Shown here: positions 42,936 through 54,175 of the stretch, one piece after another
How the letters are laid out: every line of letters starts with the position of its first letter
Numbering within the stretch: the first letter of the stretch is position 1
Assembly (NCBI GenBank): GCA_905221605.1
Contig: CAJNDS010002838.1
Span: 199,716 to 263,715 of the forward strand
DNA: 64,000 nucleotides
Reading direction: 5' to 3'
From: Symbiodinium natans
Taxonomy: Eukaryota > Sar > Dinophyceae > Suessiales > Symbiodiniaceae
Notes under the pieces: model-generated
Seen by the model: only the letters and a program-made list of their open reading frames with translations
The model's database searches: none
Told to the model about the DNA's origin: nothing
Program-made: the position numbers and the translations under genes

Positions 42936-45480
42936 ACTGCCTTCTGAGTGCACTAGGTAGCACTTGCCTGTTCGGTCGACGCCGTTCTCCTGTGGCTTTT
43001 CGAGCAACTGCGCTAGCTTTCGTTCCCGCCGTCCCCCACAAGTCTCTTGCTTTGGACTGGCGCAGGCAACTGGAGCAACATCAGCTGGGTGCCACGGCTG
43101 CATAATAAAGAAGAAGTAGGTTTTCAAATCAGGGGATGAGGCATAGGTCGACTACGGGTCTCGACTAGGAGAGGGCGGGTTCTGGAGAGACTCGTCTTTC
43201 GTAAACGAATGGGGCTGTTTTGTGGCGCCAGAAGCCTCGTCCACCTGAGATCTCAATCACAAAACTAGAAAAAGTCAGGCGCAGGGCAGGGGTAGATTTT
43301 GGCTTTCTGATGAAGGCTGGGGCTCCAAGTTCTCGGCACAAGTGTTCTTGACTTGTTACGATCGTCGGCTTCGGTCGGTGCTTGGGGTAATATCGGGTCC
43401 GGTCTGGAGAGGACACGAGCAAAGCGTCTCATGCCCACTAAGTGTGCTGCTTGCAGTCACAATATGTTTGTGTGCACTGAACACGTCAACTCACCAACTC
43501 ACCTTCTACATCAGCTTGGACTCCAACTTGGAGTTGCCGTTTGTGGTCGCGCCTTCGAGCGTCGGAAGCCTGCCACGGTTCAGAGACTAGGCGTGATTCA
43601 GGAAGCCAAGATTGGCTGCCAAACAGCAGCATTCGGACCGGAAGCTGCCCGATTCAGGAGCCTGACGGGTAACTGCCCAGTTTAGGAACCTGGCCATTGT
43701 GGAAACTGCCACGGCTCCAGCCCCGTCCCTGCCAGTACATGTCACTTGCGAGAGCATGCCTGCATGCTCCAACGCATGACTGGGGAAACTTGGGCGGGGA
43801 TGAAGATGTTTGCACTGGAAGATTCAAGCTGGAATTTCCCAGTTTCCGAGGATGCGGTTTCCAATTTTCCGAAGCAGCGGTTTCCGACCCCGGGGTCCTG
43901 TTTTCCGAATCAGGATATTTCCAGTTGCAGTTTCCCGCCAGTTTCCGAATCCGTCCTTCTCAGTTTCCGAGCCCGTTCGCTGACGGACATCTACTGGTGG
44001 CGATGAGCAGTCGTTGATGGGATTGCCACAGCATGCCGGAGCAAACGCCTTCAATACGCAGAAGCAGCCAGTTGCGGAGCCCTCCGTTGCCAAGGCCATC
44101 CTGGATGACGAAGGCTTCACCATTGCGGAGGCCAACGAAGCTTGACTGAGCAGGGCCAGTATGGCCTACGGGTTTTTCCGCAAAGCACTGTTTTGTAATG
44201 CTATATTGTGGCCGTCGCAAAGGAATGGTCTCCCTTCGAGCAGCGATTCCCACATGGGCTACGGGTGCCGGTACCAGGTGCCTTGGAACCACTCCTAGAC
44301 CTCGGTTGCAAAATAGTGGGTTTGTGTTCCTTCCATCAAGGAGGACCTGTGGCTCTCAGCTGAGGTGAGGTGAAGCGCACGGGCACGCTGGCCAGAGGCG
44401 CTGAGAAAGTGATCCAGATCCCTGTGGAGCCGGGAGACCGCATGCCTTTTGCTCAGTTCGGTGGTATGCATGCGATGGATGTGATGGATGCGATGGATGC
44501 GATGGATGCGATGCATGCCGTGCATGCTGTGATGTTTGTACGGAGCTTCGCCAAGATTTGCCAAGTCTACTGGCAGCGCAGCCGAGGTCATTTTCTGTGA
44601 TGCCACCAATGGTGCTTGAACCGTACTATGACGAGTTGTATTTCCGGCAGCTGTACACCGACGGAGCGCTAACAGGCCCCGCACTCACAAACCTGATGAG
44701 CCACAGTCGCCAGTTGCAGCTTGAGTCAGGTGGGCAAGTCAATCAAACTGCAGCGCTTGAAATCTCCTGGGTTCCGGTCTTAGCTCGGATGGCGCGAATC
44801 AGGCCACTTTCCAGTGTCGGTGATCAAGCCATTCTTTCCTGTGTCAGGGTTCAATCTTTTTGTTGTGTCCTTGGGAAATAGGCAGGCAGGCCTCGACAAC
44901 GTTAGTCTCAAGTTGTTCTGGCTCTCCGTCCATCATTGTTGTCCCACACGCGCTTCGGCCTTCAGCACGCTACTGTAGCACAAAGCAAACTCCCGAACAC
45001 CTGAAAAAGGCTACATCATCTGATACAGCAATAGGACTTAAGTGACAAAGCATGATCTGCTCTCCTGTGTGCGTTCCCCCTGAGTTCTTGTCGATGTCTG
45101 GGAGCGCAGCTGACGCCATCATTGCTTCTACGAGTGTGGCAGGGATCTCAGGACTGCACACCTGATCTTACGCGCTCCTTGAGCTGCCTTGAGCCGAGGT
45201 CGCAGACTCCCCCGAGTGGTTCGGGTGGTTCCCGGCAAACCAGGTTTTCACCATTCCAGGCCACCAGTCGGTATTGATGTCTCTTAGCTCCGCCTAACTA
45301 GCCCAAACCAGATTGCAACCTTTTGAACACCTGCACCTCGCCGGTTGAGTGCCAGCGCCCGTGTCTCAGTGAAGGCGGAGACATTGCGGTTGACCAGTGC
45401 AGCAAGGCCCCCACTGCATGAAGTGCTTCTCGAAGCGGCCCGAGTATGGCAAATGCCACGTGCTTCTCCGCAGGGCCTCC
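42936..45480. other. Long stretch with no firm exon
   Basis: It contains a degenerate TTTCCGA/GTTTCC-rich block at 43830-43990 and the 9-bp repeat at 44461. Plus frames at 44558-44881 and 45345-45803 are open but only weakly protein-like. 'NIFDVNVGASRVVQQIVPYS' at 45496-45555 may contain a further degenerate repeat. Confidence 0.35.
44461..44535. repeat. 9-bp tandem repeat GATGCGATG
   Basis: About eight units, giving MDAMDAMDA in one plus frame. Last units drift to GATGCATGC. Confidence 0.88.
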
Positions 45481-45568
45481 TTGACAACGCGCACAACATC
45501 TTCGACGTCAATGTCGGAGCCTCGAGAGTAGTTCAGCAGATTGTGCCATATTCTGCCGATGCTCTGTG

Positions 45569-45661
45569 GATTTCCCCTTCAAGGAAGACATTCCCCAACT
45601 ACTGGGTGCTCACCCTTCCGGCCTCTTTACAGACGACGTGGCCCACTACATCATCTCCGAG
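45569..45661 (+). CDS. Exon: GFxDD-YLV-like module
   Basis: Frame reads 'DFPFKEDIPQLLGAHPSGLF' then TDDVAHYIISE, with a GA donor (GACAGT). GLFTDDVAHYII matches GFxDDxYxYLV. The left border is uncertain. Confidence 0.6.
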
Positions 45662-45925
45662 GACAGTTGATAGACTTGCCATGCTTGAGGGTTGTCAGCC
45701 TGAGAGAATGCCCGTGTCGCGAGAACACTCAGGATTCCGCCATTGTGGTCCGTTGCTTGGCCTGAACAGAGGATTTGACGGTAGGAAGAGAGGAAGACGG
45801 TAGGACGAAGCGAAGGCCATCGAAGGCCATGCCCGGATCTAACGCTGGGTTTCCCTCGAGTTCTCCCTCGAAGGACGAGAGATAGCTCCGACGAGCGCCT
45901 TCTCCAGCGTAGACCTGCACCAGGC

Positions 45926-45997
45926 GCTCTCTGCCCCCTCTCTCTGCTCTCTCTCTCTCTCTCTCTGCTTTCTCTCTCTGCTTTCTCTGTTTTCCAG
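45926..45997. repeat. CT-rich polypyrimidine tract before a splice acceptor
   Basis: Runs of CTCTCT end in TTTTCCAG. It creates an Arg/Glu-rich minus frame that is not a gene. Confidence 0.85.
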
Positions 45998-46041
45998 TGC
46001 AGAGAGGGAAATGCGAACATTTTGCATGCCTTCCTTGTCAG

Positions 46042-46144
46042 GGCGGGCTGTTCGAGGGCTTCCGCGCTGGCTTTGCCACGAGCCAACATGCTGTCCTTGT
46101 GCCCTGGAACTCAAGCCCGGCCGCCCAGCGCAACCGCGCCTCCG
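46042..46144 (+). CDS. Exon: GFxDG and YLVP
   Basis: After TTGTCAG the frame reads 'GGLFEGFRAGFATSQHAVLV' then PWNSSPAAQRNRAS plus one base of Gly, with a GA donor (GAAGTT). The next exon completes SG-RLAAF. Confidence 0.86.
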
Positions 46145-46224
46145 GAAGTTTGTTGCGAATCCCGAAGCCGCTGAGCTGAGCCATGCTGAGCCATGCTAAC
46201 GATTTCCAACCTGCTGCGCCTTAG

Positions 46225-46281
46225 GCCGGCTCGCCGCGTTCCACCTGTCCAACATTGAAAACCTCACCGCGCTGAGCCTGG
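46225..46281 (+). CDS. Exon: VRFDL and LDLS
   Basis: After CCTTAG it completes Gly and reads 'RLAAFHLSNIENLTALSL' plus one base, then a GT donor (GTACGA). Phase 1 to the exon at 46389. Confidence 0.86.
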
Positions 46282-46388
46282 GTACGATACGAAGCGGGTT
46301 AGATGCGAGAAATGGATCAGATAGATGCGCCCCGGCTCGCGGTGAGCGCCGCGCAGAGCAAAATTGCAAATTCTGTTTTGATGTGCAG

Positions 46389-46493
46389 TTGCTGTGCTTA
46401 GGAACCTCGCCGACTCCGACTCCGGTCTGTCGGACTTCACCAGTGGGTTTGCCTCAGAGGACTGGGTGTTTTTGGTGCCTCGCTTGTCCTACA
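46389..46493 (+). CDS. Exon: GFxxE and YLVP; last clear exon
   Basis: After GTGCAG it completes Val and reads 'AVLRNLADSDSGLSDFTSGF' then ASEDWVFLVPRLSY plus one base, with a consensus GTGAGT donor. The gene must continue, but no equally good exon follows. Weak candidates are 'GDFEAIFTANLECA' near 46555 and 'GAWVLRQSS' near 46635. Confidence 0.86.
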
Positions 46494-47084
46494 GTGAGTC
46501 CGAGCTTGTAAGAGTTTAGAGTCCAAGAGTCACACAGTTGTAGAAAGGGGCGACTTCGAGGCGATTTTCACTGCGAATTTGGAGTGTGCAACCTCCGAAG
46601 GGTCTAGCTTCGTGTGCGCTCGTGTGGGCCGAGGTGCCTGGGTCCTTCGGCAGAGTTCCCCGCCTGCGGGCTGCCGACCTCACATTCGCGGGAAGCTCCT
46701 AGACGCCATGAGATGCCATGGGATCCAGGAGATGAGACATCAAAATCTATATACATACATCACTAAAATCTTAGACATATGTATACATATATACATATGT
46801 GGCATGGACCTTTATGTATTATTTGGCGTTCTCTCTTGTTTTGTATTTAAAAACCTATAAACAAACTAAATCCAAGAAACCTGAAGCACAAATTCACCAA
46901 TTTCGTTCTCTTAGGGTTTAGGGCTTACGATTTATAATTTACTCTTTTTTTGATGCGAACGTACAGACGCAGTCAGATGTTGGCAACGAATACTAGCTAT
47001 CACTTCTGCTCTTGCGTGGGGGATGATCCAAGCGGTCTCTCGGGTCGAGCTGCGCACCGTTGTGCGCACATTGAAGTGTCCTGT
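46494..47084. other. No firm feature; AT palindrome
   Basis: Weak exon candidates at 46555 and 46635, then AT-rich DNA with a near-palindrome of ACATATGTATAC type at 46774-46799 and one TTTAGGG at about 46915. Confidence 0.35.
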
Positions 47085-48212
47085 CAGCTGTCGTGCCCAA
47101 TTGTTGCTTGGTGTGGATCGGCAAAGATCACTGCTACTGAAAGAGGCATCTTCTCATGAAGATGCCCTAACTCTTTCAAGACATCTACATTATCATTCAA
47201 CGCGTACAGACGTCGGTTCGACAACCTGTAAAACTTCGTACTCTTCTTCACAAACTGAAGTGGACGCGAGTCCTGCAGTGCCCTGAACCGTCTCGTGCAG
47301 AAAACACCCCCGCAGAAAATCACTGCCTTTACCGCAAGCATTGGAATCATACAACCGCACAACCCGCTACAGTCCACCTCCGCCACGGACGCACCCATGA
47401 CCGCAGAAGCCACTGCCCCGCCGATAAGGAGCCGACCAAAAAAAAGCAACGACGGCACCCATTGCAAAAGACCTGCGAAAACGTCTCGCGTAATCAGTGA
47501 CCATCATACAACAATCGGTGAACAATCTTAAGACACTATTTTTGCGGGCAACCAATAGCAACTGGTCGACCAAGCCGATGCCTGAAGACGGCACGGCTGC
47601 GGCGCCTCGGAGCTTGTCTTCCTGACTCGGGAAACTGCTGCGGCCGACGCCAAGTCTCGCCAGCTGTCGTGCACAATTGTTGCTTGGTGTGTGTCGACAA
47701 AGATCACTGCTACTGAAAGAGGCTTCTTCTCATGAAGATGCCCTAACTCTTTCAAGACATCTACATTATCATTCAACGCGTACAGATGTCGGTTCGACAA
47801 TCTGTCGAACTTCGTACTCTTCTTCACAAACTGAAGTGGACGCGAGTCCTGCAGTGCCCTGAACCGTCTCGTGCAGAAAACACTCCCGCAGAAAATCACC
47901 TTGAGACACATGCCTTTACCGCAAGCATTGGAATCATGCAGCCGCACAACCCGCTACAGTCCACCTCCGCCACGGACACTCCCATGACCGCAGAAGCCAC
48001 TGCCCCGCCGAGAAGGAGCCAACAAAAAAACAGCAACGACAGCACCCATTGCAAAAGACCCGCGAAAACTTCTCGGATAATCAGTGACCATCATACAACA
48101 ATCGGTGAACAATCTTAAGACACTAACTTTGCGGACAACAAATAGCAACTCGTTGACCAAGCCGATGCCTGAAAACGGCACGGCTCCAGCGCCTCGAAGC
48201 TTGTCTTCCTCA
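47085..48212. repeat. Tandem duplication, two copies of about 0.55 kb
   Basis: Copy 1 is about 47085-47623 and copy 2 about 47661-48212. Offset is 576 at the left end and 587 after an 11-bp insertion in copy 2 near 47901. Both keep related minus frames: 'GIGLVDQLLLVARKNSVLRL' versus 'GIGLVNELLFVVRKVSVLRL', and 'FVKKSTKFYRLSNRRLYALN' versus 'FVKKSTKFDRLSNRHLYALN'. I do not recognise the family. Many differences change residues, so selection on protein is not evident. Confidence 0.88.
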
Positions 48213-49099
48213 CTGTGTGTTTTTGAGATTTAAAGGAGAACAAGAGAAGAGAAGGGAGAGAGAAAGGAGAGAGGAGAGATCAACAGGAATGCAACTCTAA
48301 ATGGAAGAGCAATGAAAAGAATGGAAGAGAAATGAGGACAGGCGAAATGCAAAAATCAGGCAAAGAGAAGATGGTGCTCGTTTTCATCTTTCCTCTGGTT
48401 CTTATTTTTCTCTTCTCTTGTTCATTTCCGTTAGAAAAAACAAAAGGAATAACAATGAACATGTAAGCAAACCCAGCTGATGCTCATGATTTTTTCCTTT
48501 CTCCCTCTCTCTCTCTCTCCATATATGGGCGATGGAACGGGTGTCCTTGTTGGGCCGTTTCCTGCATCTTCAAGTGAGGAACCTAAGTGTTTTCTTTTGT
48601 TCGTTTGAAGACACAGAAAGCGATTAAAAGGGACGTCCATTTTGGATTGGCAGCCAACCCAGCTGATGCTCATGATTTTGTTTTTCTCTCTCTCTCTCTC
48701 TCTATATATATGTATGGGCGATGGAACGGGTGCCCTTTTTGATCGTTTTCTGCATCTTCAAGCGAGGAAAAGGGACACCCCACAAGAAAGCACTTAGGGT
48801 GTCCCTTTTGCTTGTTTGAAGACACAGAAAGCGATTAAAAGGGACGTCCATTTTGGATTGGCAGCCAACCCAGCTGATGCTCATGAATTTTTTTTCTCTC
48901 CCTCTCTCTCTCTCTATATATATATATATATGGGCGATGGAATGTGTGTCCTTTTTGATCGTTTTCTGCATCTCCAAGCGAGGAAAAGGGACACCCCACA
49001 AGAAAGCACTTAGGGTGTCCCTTTTGCTCGTTTGAAGACACAGAAAGCGATTAAAAGGGACGCCCGTTTTGGATTGGCAGCCAACCCAGCTGATGCTCA

Positions 49100-49148
<49 letters not shown>

Positions 49149-50422
49149 TCTCTCTCCCTATATATGGGCGATGGAACAGGTGTCCTTTTAGATCGTTTTC
49201 TGCATCTTCAAGCGAAGAAAAGGGACACCACAAGAAAACACTTAGGGTGTCCCTTTTGCTCGTTTGAAGACACAGCAAGCGATTAAAAGGGGCGCCCATT
49301 TTGGATTGGCAGCAAACCCAGCTGATGCTCATGATTTATCTCTCTCCCCATATATGGGCGATGGAACGGGTGTCCTTTTTGGATCGTTTTCTGCATCTTC
49401 AAGCGAAGAAAAGGGACACCACAAGAAAACACTTAGTAAGGGTGCCCCTTTTGCTCGTTTCAAGACACAGAAAGCGATTAAAAGGGACGCCCATTTTGGA
49501 TCGGCAGCAAACCCAGCTGATGCTCATGATTTATCTCTGTCTATATATGGGCGATGGAACGGGTGTCCTTTTTGGATCGTTTTCTGCATCTTCAAGGGAG
49601 AAGGAAGGGCACCGCCCAAGAAGGAAAAGTAACATCAGATATAGGGAGGGAAATTGAAGAGCTCCTCTCTTTACTTAGTCATTCCCTTTCCTCTCTTCTT
49701 ATCTGTTGTTTTCTTCGCTTCAAAATGCAAAATAAGGGAAAAGAGATTTCCTGAAGAGGAGGGAGGGCACCTATTGAAGAGCTCCTGTCTTTACTTAGTC
49801 ATTCCCTTTCCTCTCTTATCCGTTGTTTTATTCGCTTCAAAAAGCAAAATAAGCGAAAAGAGATTTCCTGAAGAGGAGGGAGGGCACCTATCTGTAAAGA
49901 GCAATCGTTTAGAGGGGAACAGGAGAAGAGGAGCGAGAGAGAAGGACAGAGGAGAGATACAGGGAATCCAATTTCAATAGAACAGCAAAGAAAAGAATCG
50001 AGGAGAGATGAATAGAGAAGAGGGAGAGACAAAACAAGGCGCAGAGAAGACGGCACTCTTCTTTATCTATCCTCCCTCCCTTATCTCTCCCTTCCCTCTT
50101 TCTTTTCCAGATAAGAACAACTAACGAGGAATAATTATGAAAAGGAGAAGAGTAAGGAAAGGAGCAGAAGAGATAGGCCGAGAAGAGGGATATGATGAAG
50201 TACGGCAAGGTCCACGCGCAACCTCTGCTTACCCTGCCACTGTTTTATCCTGCAAGTTCCTTTCTTGCTGTTCATCAGTCAAAAAGTAACAGAAAGAGAG
50301 AAGGGAAAGGGAAGTGAGAGAGGAGAGAGAACAAGGATGCCATTTTTCTGGAAGGGTACTGGAAAGAAGAGAAGAGACAGGAAGCAAGGAGACGGAGTGA
50401 CAAAATAAAGCGCAAAGCTCTA
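48213..50422. repeat. Segmental duplication, copy A (2.2 kb)
   Basis: Nearly identical to 51805-54007 at an offset of 3592 bp at its start. It holds a purine-rich lead-in, a six-unit array (48475-49640) and a GAGAAGA-rich tail. Frames are mostly poly-Ser, poly-Leu, or Arg/Glu artefacts of CT runs. Sequence diverges from copy B right after AGCTCTA at 50422. Confidence 0.93.
48475..49640. repeat. Six-unit hairpin array in copy A
   Basis: Units of about 190-235 bp each contain CCAACCCAGCTGATGCTCAT, a variable (CT)n then (TA)n tract, GGGCGATGGAACGGGTGTCC, and a hairpin. In a typical unit AAAAGGGACACCC (48768-48780) pairs perfectly with GGGTGTCCCTTTT (48797-48809) over a 16-base loop. Length differences come mostly from the CT/TA tracts. 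Confidence 0.92.
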
Positions 50423-51804
50423 CATATATCATCTCTCCCTTGTCTCTCCCTATTCCCTTTTGATGGGACGCCCCAGAACTAAAATATTTAAATCCAGGTA
50501 TTTGAATAATTAAATTCTTTAAATTATTTAAATGGTTGGGTTTCCAGAGGAACCAATGGATTTGAATAATTAGATTATTTAGATTATTTTGGCGCCTCCT
50601 GTGAGCCAAGTCTGTGATGAAGTATGTCCCTTCTCCCCGCGGGCCACATTTGTGATGAAGTATGTCCCCTCTCCCCGTGGGCCAAATTTGTGATGAAGCA
50701 TGTCCCCTCTCCCCGTAGGCCAGGTCTGTGATCCAGCATCCCACCAGCGTGATGAAGTAGGTTCCCTCTCTTTGTGGCTGAAGTATGTCCCCTCGCCCCG
50801 TGGGCCATGTTTGTGATCCAGCCCACCAGCAGCGTGATGAAGTATATCCCCTCTCCCTGTGGGCCAAGTCTGTGATGAAGTATGTCCCTTCTCCCCATGA
50901 TGAAGTATATTTGGAAGCTGAGAGTCGTGTTTTGGTGTGGTAGATTGTGGTAGATAGAAAGGAAAGGGCATGAGAAAGTAGCGAGAGGAGCTCTTCAATT
51001 CCCTTCCTGCTTTATTGCAACACATGCCCCTCTTGTTCTTCCTTTCTTGTGTTTTTGTCATTTAGAGGAAAACAGGAGAAGAGGAGCGAGAGAGAAGGAG
51101 AGGGGAGAGATAACAGGAATCCAATTTCAATGGAATGGCAAAGAAAAGAATAGAAGAGAGATGAATAGAGAAGATGGAGAGACAAAACGAGGCGCTGAGA
51201 AGATGGCACTCTTCTTTATCTATCCTATCTCCCTTATCTCTCCCTTCCCTCTTTCTTTTCGAAATAAGAACAACTAAAGAGGAAGAATTTATGAAAAGGA
51301 GAAGAGTAAGGAAAAGAGCAGAAGAGATAGGCCGAGAAGAGGGACATGATGAAGCACGGCAAGGTCCAAGCGCAAGGAGTCACCCTCTGCTTTACCTTCC
51401 ACTGCTTTATCATACCTGTCTTGTGCTTTATCAGTTAAACGGAAACAGAAGGAGAGAAGGGAAAGGGAAGTGAGAGAGGAGAGACAACAAGGAGGCCATT
51501 TTAATTTTCTGGAAGGGTACTGAACAGAAGAGAGGAGACAAGAAACAAGGAGACGGAGGAACACAACAAGGCGCAAAGAATATGGCACTCTTCTTTGTCT
51601 ATCATCTCTCCCTTCCTTGCCCTCTCTCCTCTTCAGGAAGCCCCCTTGCCCTTATTTTGCTTGCTTTCTGAAACGACAAGGAAAACAACACATAGAAAGA
51701 GAGGAAATGGAATGAACCAATAGGCAGTGGAGCTCTTCAATTTCTTTCCCTATCTCTTTTCTTCTTTTTTCATTCTTCATTCAACAAGGAAAAGAAGCTT
51801 CCTT
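50423..51804. other. Spacer between the segmental copies
   Basis: AT-rich start, then the 50590-50915 repeat, then 51060-51575, which is a diverged third copy of the copy A tail (49908-50412). The rest is purine-rich. No gene seen. Confidence 0.6.
50590..50915. repeat. Minisatellite around GTGATGAAGTATGTCCC
   Basis: About seven irregular units with GATGAAGTATGTCCCCTCTC followed by CCCGTGGGCC. Absent from copy B. Confidence 0.85.
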
Positions 51805-52270
51805 TTGTGTGTTTTTGAGATTTAAAGGAGAACAAGAGAAGAGAAGGGAGAGAGAAAGGAGAGAGGAAAGATCAACAGGAATGCAACTCTAAATGGAAGA
51901 GCAGTGAAAAGAATGGAAGAGAAATGAGGACAGGCGAAATGCAAAAATCAGGCAAAGAGAAGATGGTGCTCGTTTTCATCTTTCCTCTGGTTCTTATTTT
52001 TCTCTTCTCTTGTTCATTTCCGTTAGAAAAAACAAAAGGAATAACAATGAACATGTAAGCAAACCCAGCTGATGCTCATGATTTTTTCCTTTCTCCCTCT
52101 CTCTCTCTATCTCCATAAATGGGCGATGGAACGGGTGTCCTTGTTGGGCCGTTTCCTGCATCTTCAAGTGAGGAACCTAAGTGTTTTCTTTTGTTCGTTT
52201 GAAGACACAGAAAGCGATTAAAAGGGACGTCCATTTTGGATTGGCAGCCAACCCAGCTGATGCTCATGAT

Positions 52271-52303
<33 letters not shown>

Positions 52304-52479
52304 GGGCGATGGAATGGGTGTCCTTTTTGATCGTTTTCTGCATCTTCAAGCGAGGAAAAGGGACACCCCACAAGAAAGCACTTAGGGTGTCCCTTTTGCT
52401 CGTTTGAAGACACAGAAAGCGATTAAAAGGGACGTCCATTTTGGATTGGCAGCCAACCCAGCTGATGCTCATGATTCTT

Positions 52480-52542
<63 letters not shown>

Positions 52543-52708
52543 GCGATGGAATGGGTGTCCTTTTTGATCGTTTTCTGCATCTTCAAGCGAGGAAAAGGGA
52601 CACCCCACAAGAAAGCACTTAGGGTGTCCTTTTTGCTCGTTTGAAGACACAGAAAGCGATTAAAAGGGACGCCCATTTTGGATTGGCAGCCAACCCAGCT
52701 GATGCTCA

Positions 52709-52744
<36 letters not shown>

Positions 52745-54007
52745 ATATATGGGCGATGGAACAGGTGTCCTTTTAGATCGTTTTCTGCATCTTCAAGCGA
52801 AGAAAAGGGACACCGCAAGAAAACACTTAGGGTGCCCCTTTTGCTCGTTTGAAGACACAGCAAGCGATTAAAAGGGGCGCCCATTTTGGATTGGCAGCAA
52901 ACCCAGCTGATGCTCATGATTTATCTCTCTCCCCATATATGGGCGATGGAACGGGTGTCCTTTTTGGATCGTTTTCTGCATCTTCAAGCGAAGAAAAGGG
53001 ACACCACAAGAAAACACTTAGTAAGGGTGCCCTTTTTGCTCGTTTCAAGACACAGAAAGCGATTAAAAGGGACGCCCATTTTGGATCGGCAGCAAACCCA
53101 GCTGATGCTCATGATTTATCTCTGTCTATATATGGGCGATGGAACGGGTGCCCTTCCTGATCGTTTTCTGCATCTTCAAGGGAGAAAGAAGGGCACCGCC
53201 CAAGAAGGAAAAGTAACATCAGATATAGGGAGGGAAATTGAAGAGCTCCTCTCTTTACTTAGTCATTCCCTTTCCTCTCTTCTTATCTGTTGTTTTCTTC
53301 GCTTCAAAAAGCAAAATAAGGGAAAAGAGATTTCCTGAAGAGGAGGGAGGGCACCTATTGAAGAGCTCCTGTCTTTACTTAGTCATTCCCTTTCCTCTCT
53401 TATCCGTTGTTTTATTCGCTTCAAAAAGCAAAATAAGCGAAAAAGAGATTTCCTGAAGAGGAGGGAGGGCACCTATCTGTAAAGAGCAATCGTTTAGAGG
53501 GGAACAGGAGAAGAGGAGCGAGAGAGAAGGACAGAGGAGAGATACAGGGAATCCAATTTCAATAGAACAGCAAAGAAAAGAATAGAAGAGAGATGAATAG
53601 AGAAAGGGGAGAGACAAAACAAGGCGCAGAGAAGATGGCACTCTTCTTTATCTATCCTCCCTCCCTTATCTCTCCCTTCCCTCTTTCTTTTCCAGATAAG
53701 AACAATTAAAGAGGACTAATTATGAAAAGGAGAAGAGTAAGGAAAAGAGCAGAAGAGATGGGCCGAGAAGAGGGATATGATGAAGTACGGCAAGGTCCAC
53801 GTGCAACGTCTGCTTACCCTGCCACTGTTTTATCCTGCAAGTTTCTTTCTTGTTGTTCATCAGTCAAAAAGTAACAGAAAGAGAGAAGGGAAAGGGAAGT
53901 GAGAGAGGCGAGAGAACAAGGATGCCATTTTTCTGGAAGGGTACTGGAAAGAAGAGAAGAGACAGGAAGCAAGGAGACGGGGTGACAAAATAAAGCGCAA
54001 AGCTCTA
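51805..54007. repeat. Segmental duplication, copy B (2.2 kb)
   Basis: Partner of 48213-50422. It includes a second six-unit hairpin array (52067-53215) in the same order; CT/TA tract lengths differ between copies, as expected for recent duplication followed by slippage. It diverges into CATCATCTT repeats after 54007. Confidence 0.93.
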
Positions 54008-54045
54008 TCATCATTGTCATCACACTCTTCATCTGCATGAGTCCT

Positions 54046-54175
54046 TTCATTGTACTGGCATAACTTCACTGCATCAATTGCATAAAGCTTTCCCAGCAGA
54101 ATCATCATCTTCATCATCTTCATCATCTTCATCAGCTCCTTGATCTTGTTCATCCTCATCATCTTCATCATCTAG
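54046..54175. repeat. CATCATCTT-type microsatellite
   Basis: Interrupted CATCAT/CTTCATCAT repeats. Confidence 0.85.

Larger units (their letters stand above)
24070..46493 (+). other. Giant multi-exon gene encoding a YLVP-repeat protein (span)
   Basis: Roughly 60 short plus-strand exons (about 20-190 bases) encode a repeat protein. Each repeat of about 45-60 residues runs: 'xGKVVRFDLxxF', 'xTVxVLDLSxxDxxL', 'GFxxGFxDG', 'xYGYLVPxxxxG'. Introns cut preferentially at four places: in the Gly codon before GFxDG (phase 1), in the Gly codon before YLVP (phase 1), before the VRFDL strand (phase 0), and between DL and ATF (phase 0). Donors are GT, GC or GA; acceptors are AG, usually followed by G. 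The two hydrophobic strands plus turn recall a beta-propeller blade or a LVIVD-like repeat, which is inference. I recall similar runs in predicted dinoflagellate proteins but no named function. Start, signal peptide and stop were not found. Minisatellites at 40.1 and 42.6 kb would fall in introns. More than one gene is possible. Confidence 0.75.

Noticed and set aside
48702..49332. Arg/Glu-repeat and Ser/Leu-repeat frames around the hairpin arrays
   Set aside because: Caused by (CT)n and (TA)n tracts within tandem units; repeated identically in the second block.
50423..51804. Internal region of a giant LTR retrotransposon flanked by the 2.2-kb direct repeats
   Set aside because: No gag, protease, integrase or polymerase motif, no primer-binding site seen, and part of the middle is just a third copy of the repeat tail.
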